Assembly: GCA_965219705.1 (NCBI GenBank)
Contig: OZ244789.1
Coordinates: 2,604,001-2,668,000, forward strand
Origin: JAJECS01 sp965219705
GTDB taxonomy: Bacteria; Chloroflexota; UBA11872
Length of the DNA stretch: 64,000 bases
Direction of reading: 5' to 3'
Numbering within the stretch: position 1 is the first letter of the stretch; every line of letters begins with the position of its first letter. The position numbers were made by a program, and so were the translations under genes. Below are positions 50,946 to 60,222 of the stretch, one piece after another. The notes under the pieces are model-generated. The model did not search any database, was not told the DNA's origin, and saw only the letters and a program-made list of their open reading frames with translations.

Positions 50946-53139
50946 TGGTCACTTGCACCGGAGGCGCCTCCCCGTCGTTGCGTGGACTCTCGATAACCTC
51001 GAGGGTGGGCAGCCGGCTGTATTCGCCGGCCGGTCGGACGCGTGCGCGCGTGGCTCCCCACGCCAGGGCCCCGGTGCCGGCCACGGCCTGCGCGGCCAGG
51101 GTCTGCATGACATTCGCTCCCCGATCGGAGTTCCACCGGCTGCCGAACTCGCGGCCTTGCCCGATTGGGACGGCCACGACGTCGGGCGGCACAACCGGCG
51201 CCTCGTAGACACGCGCACGCAGCGTGCCACTCGGCGTGTCGATGTGCACGACGTCATTGCGTTGGACGCCGAGCCGTCGGGCCGTCGCCGGGTTCAACTC
51301 GGCCCAGGTTGTCCAGGTGACGGTGGTCAGGGGGTCGGGCGTGGCCTGCAGCCACGGGTTGACCGATTCGTTCCCTGCGCCAAACGCCACGTTCTCGAAC
51401 GGAATCAGGTGGAGATCGAACTCGTTCGCAGGGCCGGCAAACGCCGGCTCGGCAAGGAGGCCAACGTGCCAATCGGGTTGGTCGGCCTGGACCTCGCGGC
51501 CGTCACCGTCGCGCCATCGACCGCCGGTGCGAAGCAACTCGATCCAGCCGTGATCGAAGCCCTCGGCCCCGATTAGTGCTTGGGCGCCATCGCGGACCGC
51601 ATCGCGCATCGTGGTCCACGGCGGCGCGTCGGGCGAGATCTCGGATTTCAGCGCCAGCAGCACGTCGCCGAAGCTGCGCGCCTTGGTCCATGACGTGACT
51701 ACCGGCTGCTGGTAGCCCACGACCTCCATGTTCGGCGCGGGGTCGGCCAAAAAATCGCCCCATTCCTCGAAGGGATGGGTGGCCGGCAGGACCAGGTCGG
51801 CGCGGGCGAGCGTTTCATTGAGGAAAGTGCCCATGCCTACCACGAACGACATCTGGCCAAGGGCGTCCGCGAATCGCGTTGTCGCCGGGAGCCCGTAGAC
51901 CGGGTCGGCGTCGTAGATGAAGGCCGCGTCGACGGTCTCGCTGCCGTCCAACAGTCCTGTAGCCAGCGCGCCCCACTGGGCGAACGGCGTTGCCGCCGCC
52001 GGTTCCGGCACGGCCGCCGGTGCGGCTGGATTGGGCCGCACGCCGCCCGCCACGCCAGTGCTCCCGACGATGCGGTTGAGCAGCAGGGCGGCCGCCGCAT
52101 TGTCCAAGCCGTTCGTCTGGGCGAGCGCGGGGCCGCCGGCGATGGCCAGCGCGGGCGGATGGCTGGCGAATTCCCGCGCGATCTCGCGCACGGCGTCAGG
52201 CGCCACGCCCGTCCGTGCGGCAGTCAACTCGGGCGCATACGGATTCAGGGCGTCCAGGCCGCCCACGGCGTTGACGGGATCGAACCAGCGGTCGTCGCCG
52301 GTGAGGTTCTCGGCGGCAATGACCTGCGCGATGCTCAGGGCCAGCGCGCCTTCCTGCCCTGGGTTGACATAAACCCAGCGATCCGCGTTGGCCCCGGTGA
52401 GCGACATATGGGGCTCGATCTGAATCAGCCGGCCGCGGTTGGGCCCCTCGCGAAACTGGCCGTAGGCGGTGCTGTAGTGCACCGGCGACAGCCACGTGCC
52501 CAGGAAGTCCGCGCCGAAGGACAGCACGGCGCCGGCGTTGGCGATATCGAAATGCGGCAGCCGGGAGTAGCCGAAGATCAGCCGCGCGGCTTCGCGAATG
52601 GTGGCGGTGTCCTGCGTCTCGTAGACCAGGTGACGGCCTTCTGTATTCGCCAGGAATTGCGCCACTACTTGCCGGCGTGTGCCGCTGATCGGCCCCGTGA
52701 CGACGAGCGGATTCTTGGCGGACCTGAACCCCTGGACCAGCAGGTCCAGCGCCTCGGTCCAGTCGATGGCTTCGAATAGGCCGTCGCCGCGCGTGCCGCG
52801 CCGGCGGAGCGGGGTCTTGAGGCGGTCAGGGTTGTACAGCGACTGGACGCCCGCCTGTCCCCGAACGTTGGTCTTGCCCAGGTTGACGGGGAAGCCCTTG
52901 GTGCCCTCGACCTTCTTGGCGCGGCCGTCCACGGTGCGCACCACCACGCTGTTGCCGCACGTCGAGTGGGCGCAGCCGGTGGCGAACCACAGCTCTTGTC
53001 CGGGCAGCGTCTGCTCCGGCGAGTGCACGAAGCTCTGCACGCGCGATTCGCGCTCGGGGGCCGCGCAGGCCACCACGGTGGCGCCGCCGGCGAGCGCCGC
53101 CGCCCCTGTCAGAAACCGCCGCCGCGCGATGCCGCTCAT
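50938..53139 (-). CDS. actB1: Alternative complex III subunit B, molybdopterin-oxidoreductase-like half
   Basis: The 733-residue protein begins with a Tat signal (RRRFLTGAA) that ends in a lipobox (VVAC, Cys25), so it is exported folded and probably lipid-anchored. It has the fold of molybdopterin oxidoreductases, but the N-terminal Fe-S motif is degenerate (CAHSTCGNSVVV, and no later Cys: KTNVRGQAGVQ). ActB is known to bind no molybdenum cofactor, which fits. The C-terminal domain has LNPATARRLGVQRNDVVHI. It follows actA by 13 bases. Confidence 0.9.
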   Translation of the reverse strand: MSGIARRRFLTGAAALAGGATVVACAAPERESRVQSFVHSPEQTLPGQELWFATGCAHSTCGNSVVVRTVDGRAKKVEGTKGFPVNLGKTNVRGQAGVQSLYNPDRLKTPLRRRGTRGDGLFEAIDWTEALDLLVQGFRSAKNPLVVTGPISGTRRQVVAQFLANTEGRHLVYETQDTATIREAARLIFGYSRLPHFDIANAGAVLSFGADFLGTWLSPVHYSTAYGQFREGPNRGRLIQIEPHMSLTGANADRWVYVNPGQEGALALSIAQVIAAENLTGDDRWFDPVNAVGGLDALNPYAPELTAARTGVAPDAVREIAREFASHPPALAIAGGPALAQTNGLDNAAAALLLNRIVGSTGVAGGVRPNPAAPAAVPEPAAATPFAQWGALATGLLDGSETVDAAFIYDADPVYGLPATTRFADALGQMSFVVGMGTFLNETLARADLVLPATHPFEEWGDFLADPAPNMEVVGYQQPVVTSWTKARSFGDVLLALKSEISPDAPPWTTMRDAVRDGAQALIGAEGFDHGWIELLRTGGRWRDGDGREVQADQPDWHVGLLAEPAFAGPANEFDLHLIPFENVAFGAGNESVNPWLQATPDPLTTVTWTTWAELNPATARRLGVQRNDVVHIDTPSGTLRARVYEAPVVPPDVVAVPIGQGREFGSRWNSDRGANVMQTLAAQAVAGTGALAWGATRARVRPAGEYSRLPTLEVIESPRNDGEAPPVQVTSG

Positions 53140-53152
53140 TGCCCACCACCCA

Positions 53153-53782
53153 TCATTTGTGACACACCGCGCAATCCAGGGGGGCGTTGTTCTCGCGGTG
53201 ACAGCCCTGGCAGTCGCCCATGTTGAGCGCCCGGACCTGCTCGACCTCGGTCATCGACGCGACGTCGCCGTGGCAGGTGGCGCAGATCTGTGCGGTGCTC
53301 ATGCTTGGGTGAAGCTCGGACAGGACGCGGATATGGGGGTCGTGCACAAAGTCCACGTGGTCGGGCAGCCGGTGCACCCGCGTCCACTCGATGGCGGTGC
53401 CGGTCTCCCACGCGGCGCGCAGCTTCTGCACCTCGGGGCTCTCGGTGGCGACCACCGTGTGGCAGAACATGCACTGCTCCACGGAGGGGATGGTGGCGGC
53501 CGCGGACAGCGGGGCGCTCGTCGCGGTCGGCGGGTCGCCAAGCACCGGGATGCCGCGGTGGCAGAACTCGCAGGCGATGCCGGCCTTGCCCGCGTGGATC
53601 GAGTGATCGAAGGCGATGGGCTGCTCGGGCGGTCCGGTGACGGTTCCGCCCATGGCGCCGAGCACGATCAATACGATCACGGGAGCGATGGCCCCGCCGC
53701 CAAGTACGGCCCCGAGCCCGCTGATGACGAGCAATTGTTTCGGGGAGAGACGCGGCAGGAGCGCCCGGAATGAATCCAACAC
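53153..53782 (-). CDS. actA: Alternative complex III subunit A, pentaheme cytochrome c
   Basis: The 209-residue protein has one N-terminal membrane anchor (about 17-45) and five CxxCH heme sites: CEFCH, CMFCH, CATCH, CQGCH and CAVCH, the last one at the very C-terminus. This matches the pentaheme ActA, which relays electrons from ActB to ActE. Extra histidines (FDHSIHAG, HRLPDHVDFVHDPHI, ELHPSMS) are suitable axial ligands. The gene depends on the ccm cluster downstream for heme attachment. Confidence 0.93.
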   Translation of the reverse strand: MLDSFRALLPRLSPKQLLVISGLGAVLGGGAIAPVIVLIVLGAMGGTVTGPPEQPIAFDHSIHAGKAGIACEFCHRGIPVLGDPPTATSAPLSAAATIPSVEQCMFCHTVVATESPEVQKLRAAWETGTAIEWTRVHRLPDHVDFVHDPHIRVLSELHPSMSTAQICATCHGDVASMTEVEQVRALNMGDCQGCHRENNAPLDCAVCHK

Positions 53783-54079
53783 TCAAATCGCCAGCCGTGG
53801 GAGCATCGTCGGAAGGAAGTCGAGGGCCAGCAGCGTGGCCTTGATGGTGATGGCCACCACCGCGCCGAGTCCGGCCGTCATGAGTGCGTAGAGCGGAGTG
53901 CGCATCAGGCGCCCGGCGTCCGGCGCGATGTCGCCGGTGAGAACCAGCGACGGAATCATGGCGTGCGCAAGCGCGTACACCAGCGCCGTCCCAATGAGAA
54001 TCGCCGACAGGATCCAGAGGTGCGCGTTCAACTCTGCCAATTGGGCCCAGTCGCTCGCGCCCAGCTCTCTTAGCTCCAC
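53783..54079 (-). CDS. Small two-helix membrane protein heading the act operon
   Basis: The 98-residue protein has two predicted membrane helices (about 21-44 and 66-88). I recognise no family. It starts the operon and its stop directly precedes actA, so it is very likely a membrane subunit or assembly factor of alternative complex III; small accessory subunits such as ActG and ActH are known in other species, but I cannot assign it to either. The 276 bases between it and the divergent aldehyde dehydrogenase gene include an AT-richer patch near 54200-54245 that probably contains the operon promoter. Confidence 0.75.
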   Translation of the reverse strand: MELRELGASDWAQLAELNAHLWILSAILIGTALVYALAHAMIPSLVLTGDIAPDAGRLMRTPLYALMTAGLGAVVAITIKATLLALDFLPTMLPRLAI

Positions 54080-54355
54080 GCCACCGCCTCATGCGTCTGT
54101 GCGCAACCGGGGCCACGATCGAAGAGTGCGCACAGCGGCACGCGAGCGGCGAGCGGGAAGCTGCGTGCGTGAGACGCGGGACGCACCCACGTCCGTGCCA
54201 TGAACCTAAAGTTCCGCACTGTCGGCAAAATGTTTCACAAATGCAGGCGGGCTGCAAGCAGGTGCCCGCGGACGGCGCCTGGCGCCGGTCAGCGCTCGGT
54301 GGCCCACATGTGCCACCATTCGCCACCGGATCGAATTGCCGTGGGATGACGCCTG

Positions 54356-55768
54356 ATGAAGATGTATGTGGCGGGCGAGTGGACGAACGGTCGCGACTCG
54401 ATTGAGGTGCGCAACCCGTACGACGGGTCGGTGGTCGACACCGTACCCCGTGGCTCGGCGGAAGACGTGGACCGTGCGCTGGCGAGCGCCGAGCGCGGCG
54501 CGAAGGTCATGGCGGCGCTGACGGGGTTTGAGCGCTACGAGATGTTGCACCGCGCGGCCGACTTGATCAAGCGCGACGAGGAGTCGCTCGCGCGCATGCT
54601 CACCCAAGAAGAAGGCAAGATCATCTCGGAGGCGCGCCTCGAGGTCTCCCGCGCCGCCGAGATTCTTTACCTGTCGGGCGAGGAAGCCAAGCGGCTCGGC
54701 TCCGAAGTGATTCCGCTCGACGGCGGCCCGGGCGTGCACAACAAGTTCGGCTTCACCGTGCGCGTGCCGTGCGGCGTGGTGGCGGCGGTGGCGCCGTTCA
54801 ACTTCCCGCTGCACCTGGTCTGCCACAAAGTGGGCCCGGCGCTGGCCGCCGGCAATGCGGTGGTCGTCAAGCCGGCCACCGATACGCCGCTCATGGGGGT
54901 TCGCGTGATCGAGCTGCTGCTCGAGGCCGGCGTGCCCGAAGAGGCCGTGCATATCGTCACCGGGCCCGGCTCGGAGATCGGCGACGCTCTGGTATCCGAC
55001 CCGCGCGTGCGCAAGGTCACGTTCACCGGCAGTCGTGACATCGGCGAGCGCATCTGCAAGGCGGCCGGCATCAAGAAGGTCACGATGGAGCTGGGGTCCA
55101 ACTCGGCGGCCATCGTGATGCCGGATGCCGACCTCGACAAGGTGGCGGAGATCCTGCCGCAGACGGCATTCGCGAACGCCGGGCAAGTGTGCATCTCCAC
55201 CCAGCGCCTGCTGGCGACCGACTCGATCTACGGCGATCTCATCGACGCGCTCAAGCCCAAGGTCGAGGCCATTGCGACCGGCAACCCCCTCGACGAGGCG
55301 ACGGGTATGGGTCCCATGATTCGCGAGAGCGATGCGGCCCGCGTTGGCGCGTGGATCGACGAGGCCCGGGCGGGCGGCGCCGAGGTGCTCGTGGGCGGCG
55401 GCCGCGACGGCCAGATGTTCCAGCCGACGCTCGTGACCAACGTCGCGCCGGAGATGCGGCTTTCCTGCGACGAGCTCTTCGGTCCAGCCGTTGGCGTGAC
55501 GCGCGTGGCGGACATCAACGAGGCCATCGCGATCGCGAACGACTCGAATTACGGCCTCAGCGCCTCGATCTTCACGGAGAGCCTCGACTCGGCCATGCGC
55601 TTCGTCCGCGAGGCGGACTCGGGCAACATCCACATTAACTGGGGCACCCAGTGGCGCACCGACTTGATGCCCTACGGCGGCGTGAAGGACAGCGGCCTCG
55701 GCAAGGAGGGCCCCAAGTACGCCGTTGAGGAGATGACCGAGCTCAAGATGGTGGTGATGCACCTCTAG
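54356..55768 (+). CDS. Aldehyde dehydrogenase family protein
   Basis: The 470-residue NAD(P)+-dependent enzyme has the classical fold: VAPFNFPLHLVCHKVGPALAAGN (Asn general acid/oxyanion residue), VTFTGS (cofactor), MELGSNS with the catalytic Glu, and FANAGQVCIS with the nucleophilic Cys. The usual MELGGxxP is MELGSNS here. Overall it looks like the lactaldehyde/succinate-semialdehyde or GAPN-like subgroup that oxidises short aldehydes; the substrate is not determined. It overlaps the 3' end of the convergent MFS gene by 26 bases. Confidence 0.92.
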   Translation: MKMYVAGEWTNGRDSIEVRNPYDGSVVDTVPRGSAEDVDRALASAERGAKVMAALTGFERYEMLHRAADLIKRDEESLARMLTQEEGKIISEARLEVSRAAEILYLSGEEAKRLGSEVIPLDGGPGVHNKFGFTVRVPCGVVAAVAPFNFPLHLVCHKVGPALAAGNAVVVKPATDTPLMGVRVIELLLEAGVPEEAVHIVTGPGSEIGDALVSDPRVRKVTFTGSRDIGERICKAAGIKKVTMELGSNSAAIVMPDADLDKVAEILPQTAFANAGQVCISTQRLLATDSIYGDLIDALKPKVEAIATGNPLDEATGMGPMIRESDAARVGAWIDEARAGGAEVLVGGGRDGQMFQPTLVTNVAPEMRLSCDELFGPAVGVTRVADINEAIAIANDSNYGLSASIFTESLDSAMRFVREADSGNIHINWGTQWRTDLMPYGGVKDSGLGKEGPKYAVEEMTELKMVVMHL

Positions 55769-57002
55769 GCCCGGGTCGCAGCCAGGGCAGCGCCACCAAC
55801 GCCACGGCCATGCCGCCGGCGCCGACGAAAAACGCCGCGTCCGGCGCCGTGGCGGCCAGAGCCGCGGTGGCGCCCGCGCCGACGATGACGCCCAGCGCGA
55901 ACGCGCTGGTTTGAAGGGTCATCATCGTCGGCAGTTGGCCGGGCTGGGCGATGTCGCCCGCCATTGCCGGGAGCAGCGTTTGGTGCGTGCCGAACGCCAG
56001 GTAGATCACGCCGGAGAGGATCAGCAGCGGCACGACGTCTTCGACAAACGCGAAGCCAATGGCGGCCACGGCGCCCACGACCAGCGACAGCGCGAAGATT
56101 GCTGCCCGCCCGATGGCGTCGGAGAGACGTCCGATGCCGACCTGTGAGGCCGCGCCGCCGATCGCGCTGATGAGTGTGAACAGTCCAACCGAGCGCAAAT
56201 CGCCGCCGGCTGCGATGAGTTTCGGACCCGTGAGCAGCACGACCACGCCGAAGCTGACGGTCGTGCCGGATCGCGCGGCCACCATGGCCAACGCCGGAGC
56301 AGTACGCAGCGCCTGAAGCACGTCGCCAGCAGAACGGCTGGGACCTCGTTGACGAGGCGTGGTCGATGGCAGGAAGAGCGCACGAGGACAAAGGCCCCGC
56401 CGATCATTCCGCCCGCCACGCCGGTCATGACCCGAAGCCCGCCGCTCTCGGCGATTTCGCCGAAGACCAGCCCGGCGATGCCGGGTCCGGCGATGATGGC
56501 GAAGCTCATGATTCCCGTGGCGAGCCCGCGGCGCGCCGGCGGCGCCACCTCCAGCACGTAGGTCTGCGACCCGGCCCAATGCAGCGCCAGCGCCACGCCC
56601 AAGAACGGTGCGGCAACCAGTACGGCGGCGGCGCCGGAGGAAGTGGTCATCACGAGCAAGAAGGCCGTCATGCCGGCCAGCCCGAGCGCGTAGGTCCAGC
56701 GACTGCCGACCCGGCGCATCCACAGCCCGGTCGCGAGGCCGAGCGTGGCCGTGCCGCTCTGAATGACGATCAGCAGCAGGGCGGCTCCCAGCATGTTGCC
56801 GCCAAGCTCGTCGCGCACGAAAAGTGAGAGAAAGTTGTTGACCGGCAGCCAGCCCGCGACGCCGATCGCCATTGCGGTGACGACCGTGACGAACTGGCGA
56901 CTCAGCAGATCGCGTGCCGCGCCGCCGGTCGGTTGCTTGGGTGTGGCCGTCGGAATGGGGCGCGGTCTGCCGGGACGTGGGGCGTTGACGCTGGTGCTCC
57001 AT
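55743..57002 (-). pseudogene. MFS transporter, frameshifted
   Basis: Two halves of a twelve-helix major facilitator lie in different frames. The N-terminal half (ARDLLSRQFVTVVTAMAIGV through AESGGLRVMTGVAGGMIGGA) is in one frame and the C-terminal half (LRTAPALAMVAARSGTTVSF to the end) in another, with the switch near 56365-56390 and best explained by one missing base. The N-terminal frame has no convincing start; an ATG at 57002 is in the same frame as the C-terminal half, so there may be a second, compensating indel near the start. The motif GRLSDAIGRA after helix 8 is MFS-like. The transported substrate is unknown. Confidence 0.75.
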
Positions 57003-57087
57003 GGCGAAGGGCCACCAGAGCGTACGCCCCGGGTCGCTCGCCTTCGCGAGGCTGCTATGCTCCCGGCGGGTTTCGCAACACCCTGTC

Positions 57088-57238
<151 letters not shown>

Positions 57239-57244
57239 ACGCTG

Positions 57245-57265
57245 ATGACGCGTTTACGCGCCTGA
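57245..57265 (+). CDS. Possible six-codon leader peptide after the riboswitch
   Basis: ATG at 57245 is preceded by GGGAGGG (57232-57238) at 6-base spacing and encodes MTRLRA before a TGA. The ribosome binding site is stronger than that of most genes in this window and abuts the riboswitch. It may be a leader peptide coupled to btuF, or chance; nothing beyond the site and the short frame supports it. Confidence 0.3.
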   Translation: MTRLRA

Positions 57266-57360
57266 CTACACGCTCCGCGCGTGCGGAGCGACTCTGGATT
57301 CCGGTTCACGTCACAACGGCGGGCGCCGTGCGTTGCGCGTCCGCGCCCTTGGAGGACTTC

Positions 57361-58308
57361 TTGAGTTCTTGGCGTATTTGCTCGTGGTTCAGGTTGACCC
57401 TTCCGCTTGTCGCGGCAGTTCTGGCGGTCGCGGTGCTGGCGGCTTGCGGTCCCGACGACTCCGCGTCGGCGTCGCCGCGCGTACTCGTCGATAGTGCGGG
57501 CACGGAGGTCGAGCTGACCGGTGAGATCGAGCGCATCGTGTCGCTGGCGCCCAGCGGCACCGAGATTCTGTTTGCCATCGGCGCCGGCGATCGGGTCGTC
57601 GGCGTTGACGACTTCAGCAACTTTCCGCCCGAGACCGCTGGAATCGATCGCATCGGCTCGCTGACTCCCGACATCGAGCGGATCGTGGCGCTGGAGCCTG
57701 ATCTGGTCGTGGCCGCCTCCATCACGTCTCCCGACGACATCGAGAAGCTGCGGGCCGCCGGCATCGCGGTGTGGGTGGCGGATAGCCCCGACGTGCGCGG
57801 TGTTGCCGGGTCTATTCGGGGACTCGGCGAGGCCGTCGGTTTGAAGCAAGCCGCTGACGAGGTGGCTGCTGAGGTGGAGGATCAGATCGAGCGCGTCGTG
57901 GAAACGGTGTCCGGAGCCGCGGCCCGGCCGCGCGTGTTTCATGAGCTCGACGCCTCGGATCCTTCAAAGCCGTTCACGGTTGGCCCGGGCAATTTCGTGC
58001 ATGACCTGCTGACGGTTGCGGGCGGCGAGAATGTCTTCGGTGACGCGCGATCGCCCTTCCCGCAGGTCGGATTTGAAGAAATCCTCGCCCGAAATCCTGA
58101 GGTCATCGTGCTGGCCGACGCGCCGTTTGGCACCACCGCGGCGTCGGTGAAGTCGCGCATCGGCTGGGAAGCCCTCGACGCGGTCGTCAACGGCCGGATT
58201 CTCGAGGTGACCGAGGAGTTGAGCGATCAGATGTCCAGACCCGGACCCCGCATCGGCCTTGCGCTCAAAGCCCTGGCGCGCTTCCTGCATCCGGGCTTGT
58301 TCGCGTGA
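57361..58308 (+). CDS. btuF: Cobalamin-binding lipoprotein BtuF (ABC transporter substrate-binding protein)
   Basis: The 315-residue protein has a signal peptide with a lipobox (LAVAVLAACG, Cys29) and a periplasmic-binding-protein type III fold: RIVSLAPSGTEILFAIGAGDRVVGVDDFSNFP, then DIERIVALEPDLVVA and VGFEEILARNPEVIVLA. Class III binding proteins bind B12, heme or siderophores; the riboswitch upstream points to B12. The frame opens upstream, but I take the TTG at 57361 as start, because GGAGG (57351-57355) precedes it at correct spacing and the signal peptide begins here. It overlaps btuC by GTGA. Confidence 0.9.
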   Translation: MSSWRICSWFRLTLPLVAAVLAVAVLAACGPDDSASASPRVLVDSAGTEVELTGEIERIVSLAPSGTEILFAIGAGDRVVGVDDFSNFPPETAGIDRIGSLTPDIERIVALEPDLVVAASITSPDDIEKLRAAGIAVWVADSPDVRGVAGSIRGLGEAVGLKQAADEVAAEVEDQIERVVETVSGAAARPRVFHELDASDPSKPFTVGPGNFVHDLLTVAGGENVFGDARSPFPQVGFEEILARNPEVIVLADAPFGTTAASVKSRIGWEALDAVVNGRILEVTEELSDQMSRPGPRIGLALKALARFLHPGLFA

Positions 58309-59417
58309 CGGAATCCGGAGACGTGGTCGGAGCGGCTGCGGCGCTGCCGCGGCCGGCCACGGCCCTGCGCTGGCGCGGCCCCCGGGCCACGGTGGTCTTG
58401 GGCGCGGCGGGCGCGATCATGGTTGCGGCGGCGGCCGTCGGCGTCTGGATTGGCAGCGTTGGGATTCACCCGGCCACGCTCCTCGGATTGCTGTGGAATG
58501 CGCTGCCGTTCACCGACGTCGAGCCCTGGTGGAGCGCCACCGACGCTCAGATTCTGCTGGGCATTCGCCTGCCGCGCGTGCTGGCGGCGGCTGGGGTGGG
58601 AGCGTCGCTGGCGATTGCCGGCGTGATGTTCCAGGGCCTGCTGCGCAATCCGCTCGCCGATCCGTTCGTCATCGGCTCGTCCGGCGGGGCGGCGCTTGGC
58701 GCCGCGGTCGGCACCCTCCTGCTCGGCCTCCAATTCACGGCGCTGGGGTTTGGGATCATTCCCCTTCTGGGGTTCCTCGGTTCGTTCACGGCGGTGTGGA
58801 TCGTCTTCCTGCTGTCGCGCCACCGCGGCCGGGCAAGCATCAGCGGCCTCATCTTGGCCGGCTTTGCCATCGGCTCGGTCGCTGGCGCGTTCAACGCGCT
58901 GCTGGTGATGCTGAGCGACCAGCTCCAGCTCCGTATCGTCCAAACGCTCACCTGGATTCTCGGCGGAATATCAGTCAACGGCTGGACGCCGCTGGCGACC
59001 GTGCTGCCGCTGATGCTTGGCGGCGCGATTGCCGGGCTGCTGCTCACGGCGCGTCTCAACGCGCTGGTGCTGGGCGAGCATGGCGCGGCGCGCGTCGGCG
59101 TCGATATCGAGCGCACCAAGCTGCTGATCATCGCGATTGCCTCGCTGCTTACGGCTCTTGCCGTCTCCCTCAGCGGACTGGTCGCCTTCGTCGGCTTGCT
59201 GGTCCCACACGCGGTGCGCCTGGTCATCGGCCCCAACAATCGCCTGCTGCTCCCGACGGCGGCGCTGACGGGCGCCGCCTATTTGATCCTCATGGATCTG
59301 CTGGCGCGGACCGTGCTGGCGCCCGTGGAGCTGCCGGTCGGCATCTTCACGGCTATCGTCGGCTCGCCGTTCTTCATCGTGCTGCTGCGTCGGACGCGGG
59401 GGGCGTATGAATTCTGA
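58305..59417 (+). CDS. btuC: Cobalamin ABC transporter permease BtuC (FecCD family)
   Basis: The 370-residue permease has about ten membrane segments and the FecCD signatures LGIRLPRVLAAAGVGASLAIAG, MFQGLLRNPLADPFVIGSSGGA and, near the C-terminus, SGLVAFVGLLVPHAVRLVIGPN. It dimerises and pairs with BtuD. The GTG at 58305 overlaps the btuF stop. The riboswitch context identifies B12 as substrate, though some FecCD permeases carry iron complexes. Confidence 0.92.
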   Translation: MTESGDVVGAAAALPRPATALRWRGPRATVVLGAAGAIMVAAAAVGVWIGSVGIHPATLLGLLWNALPFTDVEPWWSATDAQILLGIRLPRVLAAAGVGASLAIAGVMFQGLLRNPLADPFVIGSSGGAALGAAVGTLLLGLQFTALGFGIIPLLGFLGSFTAVWIVFLLSRHRGRASISGLILAGFAIGSVAGAFNALLVMLSDQLQLRIVQTLTWILGGISVNGWTPLATVLPLMLGGAIAGLLLTARLNALVLGEHGAARVGVDIERTKLLIIAIASLLTALAVSLSGLVAFVGLLVPHAVRLVIGPNNRLLLPTAALTGAAYLILMDLLARTVLAPVELPVGIFTAIVGSPFFIVLLRRTRGAYEF

Positions 59418-60222
59418 GCCCCCCGGCATGGCGGTCGAGGTTGAGGGCCTGTCGTATGCCTACAACGGCGCCCCGGTGCTGCACGACGTGAGCTTTCGGC
59501 TGGCGCCCGGCGAAATGGCGGCCCTCATTGGGCCCAACGGCGCCGGCAAGACCACGCTCATGGCATGTGTGAACGGCCTGCTGCGCGACTACGACGGAGC
59601 GATCGGCGTTGGCGGAACCGAGGTGCGGTCGATGCGCCCGCGTGAGATCGCGCGCAGCATCGGCGCCGTCCCACAGGAATTTCAGATTCCGTTTGCCTAT
59701 CGCGTGCGCGAGATCGTGGCGCTCGGCCGGGCGCCCTATCTGGGTCGCTTTGGTGCCCTAAGCGAGGCTGATGAGCATGCCGTGGATCGGGCGCTTGCCG
59801 CCACGCATGTCGAGGCGCTGCAAGGACGGGAATACAACGCGCTGAGCGGCGGCGAGCGGCAGCGGGTCGTGATCGCGCTGGCGCTCGCGCAGGAGCCTCG
59901 CATCTTGCTCCTGGACGAGCCGACGGCGCATCTCGACCTGGCGCACCGCATTGAGCTGCTTCAACTCGTTGCCGGCATCAGCCACGAACACGGTGTGACC
60001 GTGCTGGCGGCCCTCCACGACATCGACTTGGCGGCCGGGTGCTTTCCGCGCCTGCTGGTGTTGAGCGCCGGTCGGATCGTCGCGGACGGACCGCCGAGGG
60101 ATGTCGTAAATCCTGCCTTGCTGCAACGGGTGTTCGGCGTGGATGCTCAGGTGATGGAGGATCCAGTCACGGGCGCTCGGCGCGTGTTGCCCAATCTGCA
60201 CGCCCCGGCCGCCATGCGCTAG
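59407..60222 (+). CDS. btuD: Cobalamin ABC transporter ATPase BtuD
   Basis: The 271-residue ATPase has Walker A LIGPNGAGKTTLMA, signature ALSGGERQRVVIALAL and Walker B ILLLDEPTAHLDL, followed by the H-loop LHDIDLAAG. The family is that of FepC/BtuD/HmuV. It overlaps btuC by 11 bases, and its TAG directly precedes the ATG of the MMPL gene, so the transporter genes and the two genes that follow appear to form one operon. Confidence 0.93.
   Translation: MNSEPPGMAVEVEGLSYAYNGAPVLHDVSFRLAPGEMAALIGPNGAGKTTLMACVNGLLRDYDGAIGVGGTEVRSMRPREIARSIGAVPQEFQIPFAYRVREIVALGRAPYLGRFGALSEADEHAVDRALAATHVEALQGREYNALSGGERQRVVIALALAQEPRILLLDEPTAHLDLAHRIELLQLVAGISHEHGVTVLAALHDIDLAAGCFPRLLVLSAGRIVADGPPRDVVNPALLQRVFGVDAQVMEDPVTGARRVLPNLHAPAAMR

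Noticed and set aside
54206..55762. A 518-residue minus-strand frame across the aldehyde dehydrogenase
   Set aside because: Shadow of the conserved aldehyde dehydrogenase; no family resemblance.
57271..57290. Intrinsic terminator of the riboswitch
   Set aside because: The hairpin CGCTCCGC-GCGT-GCGGAGCG is followed by ACTCTGGATT, without a T-tract.
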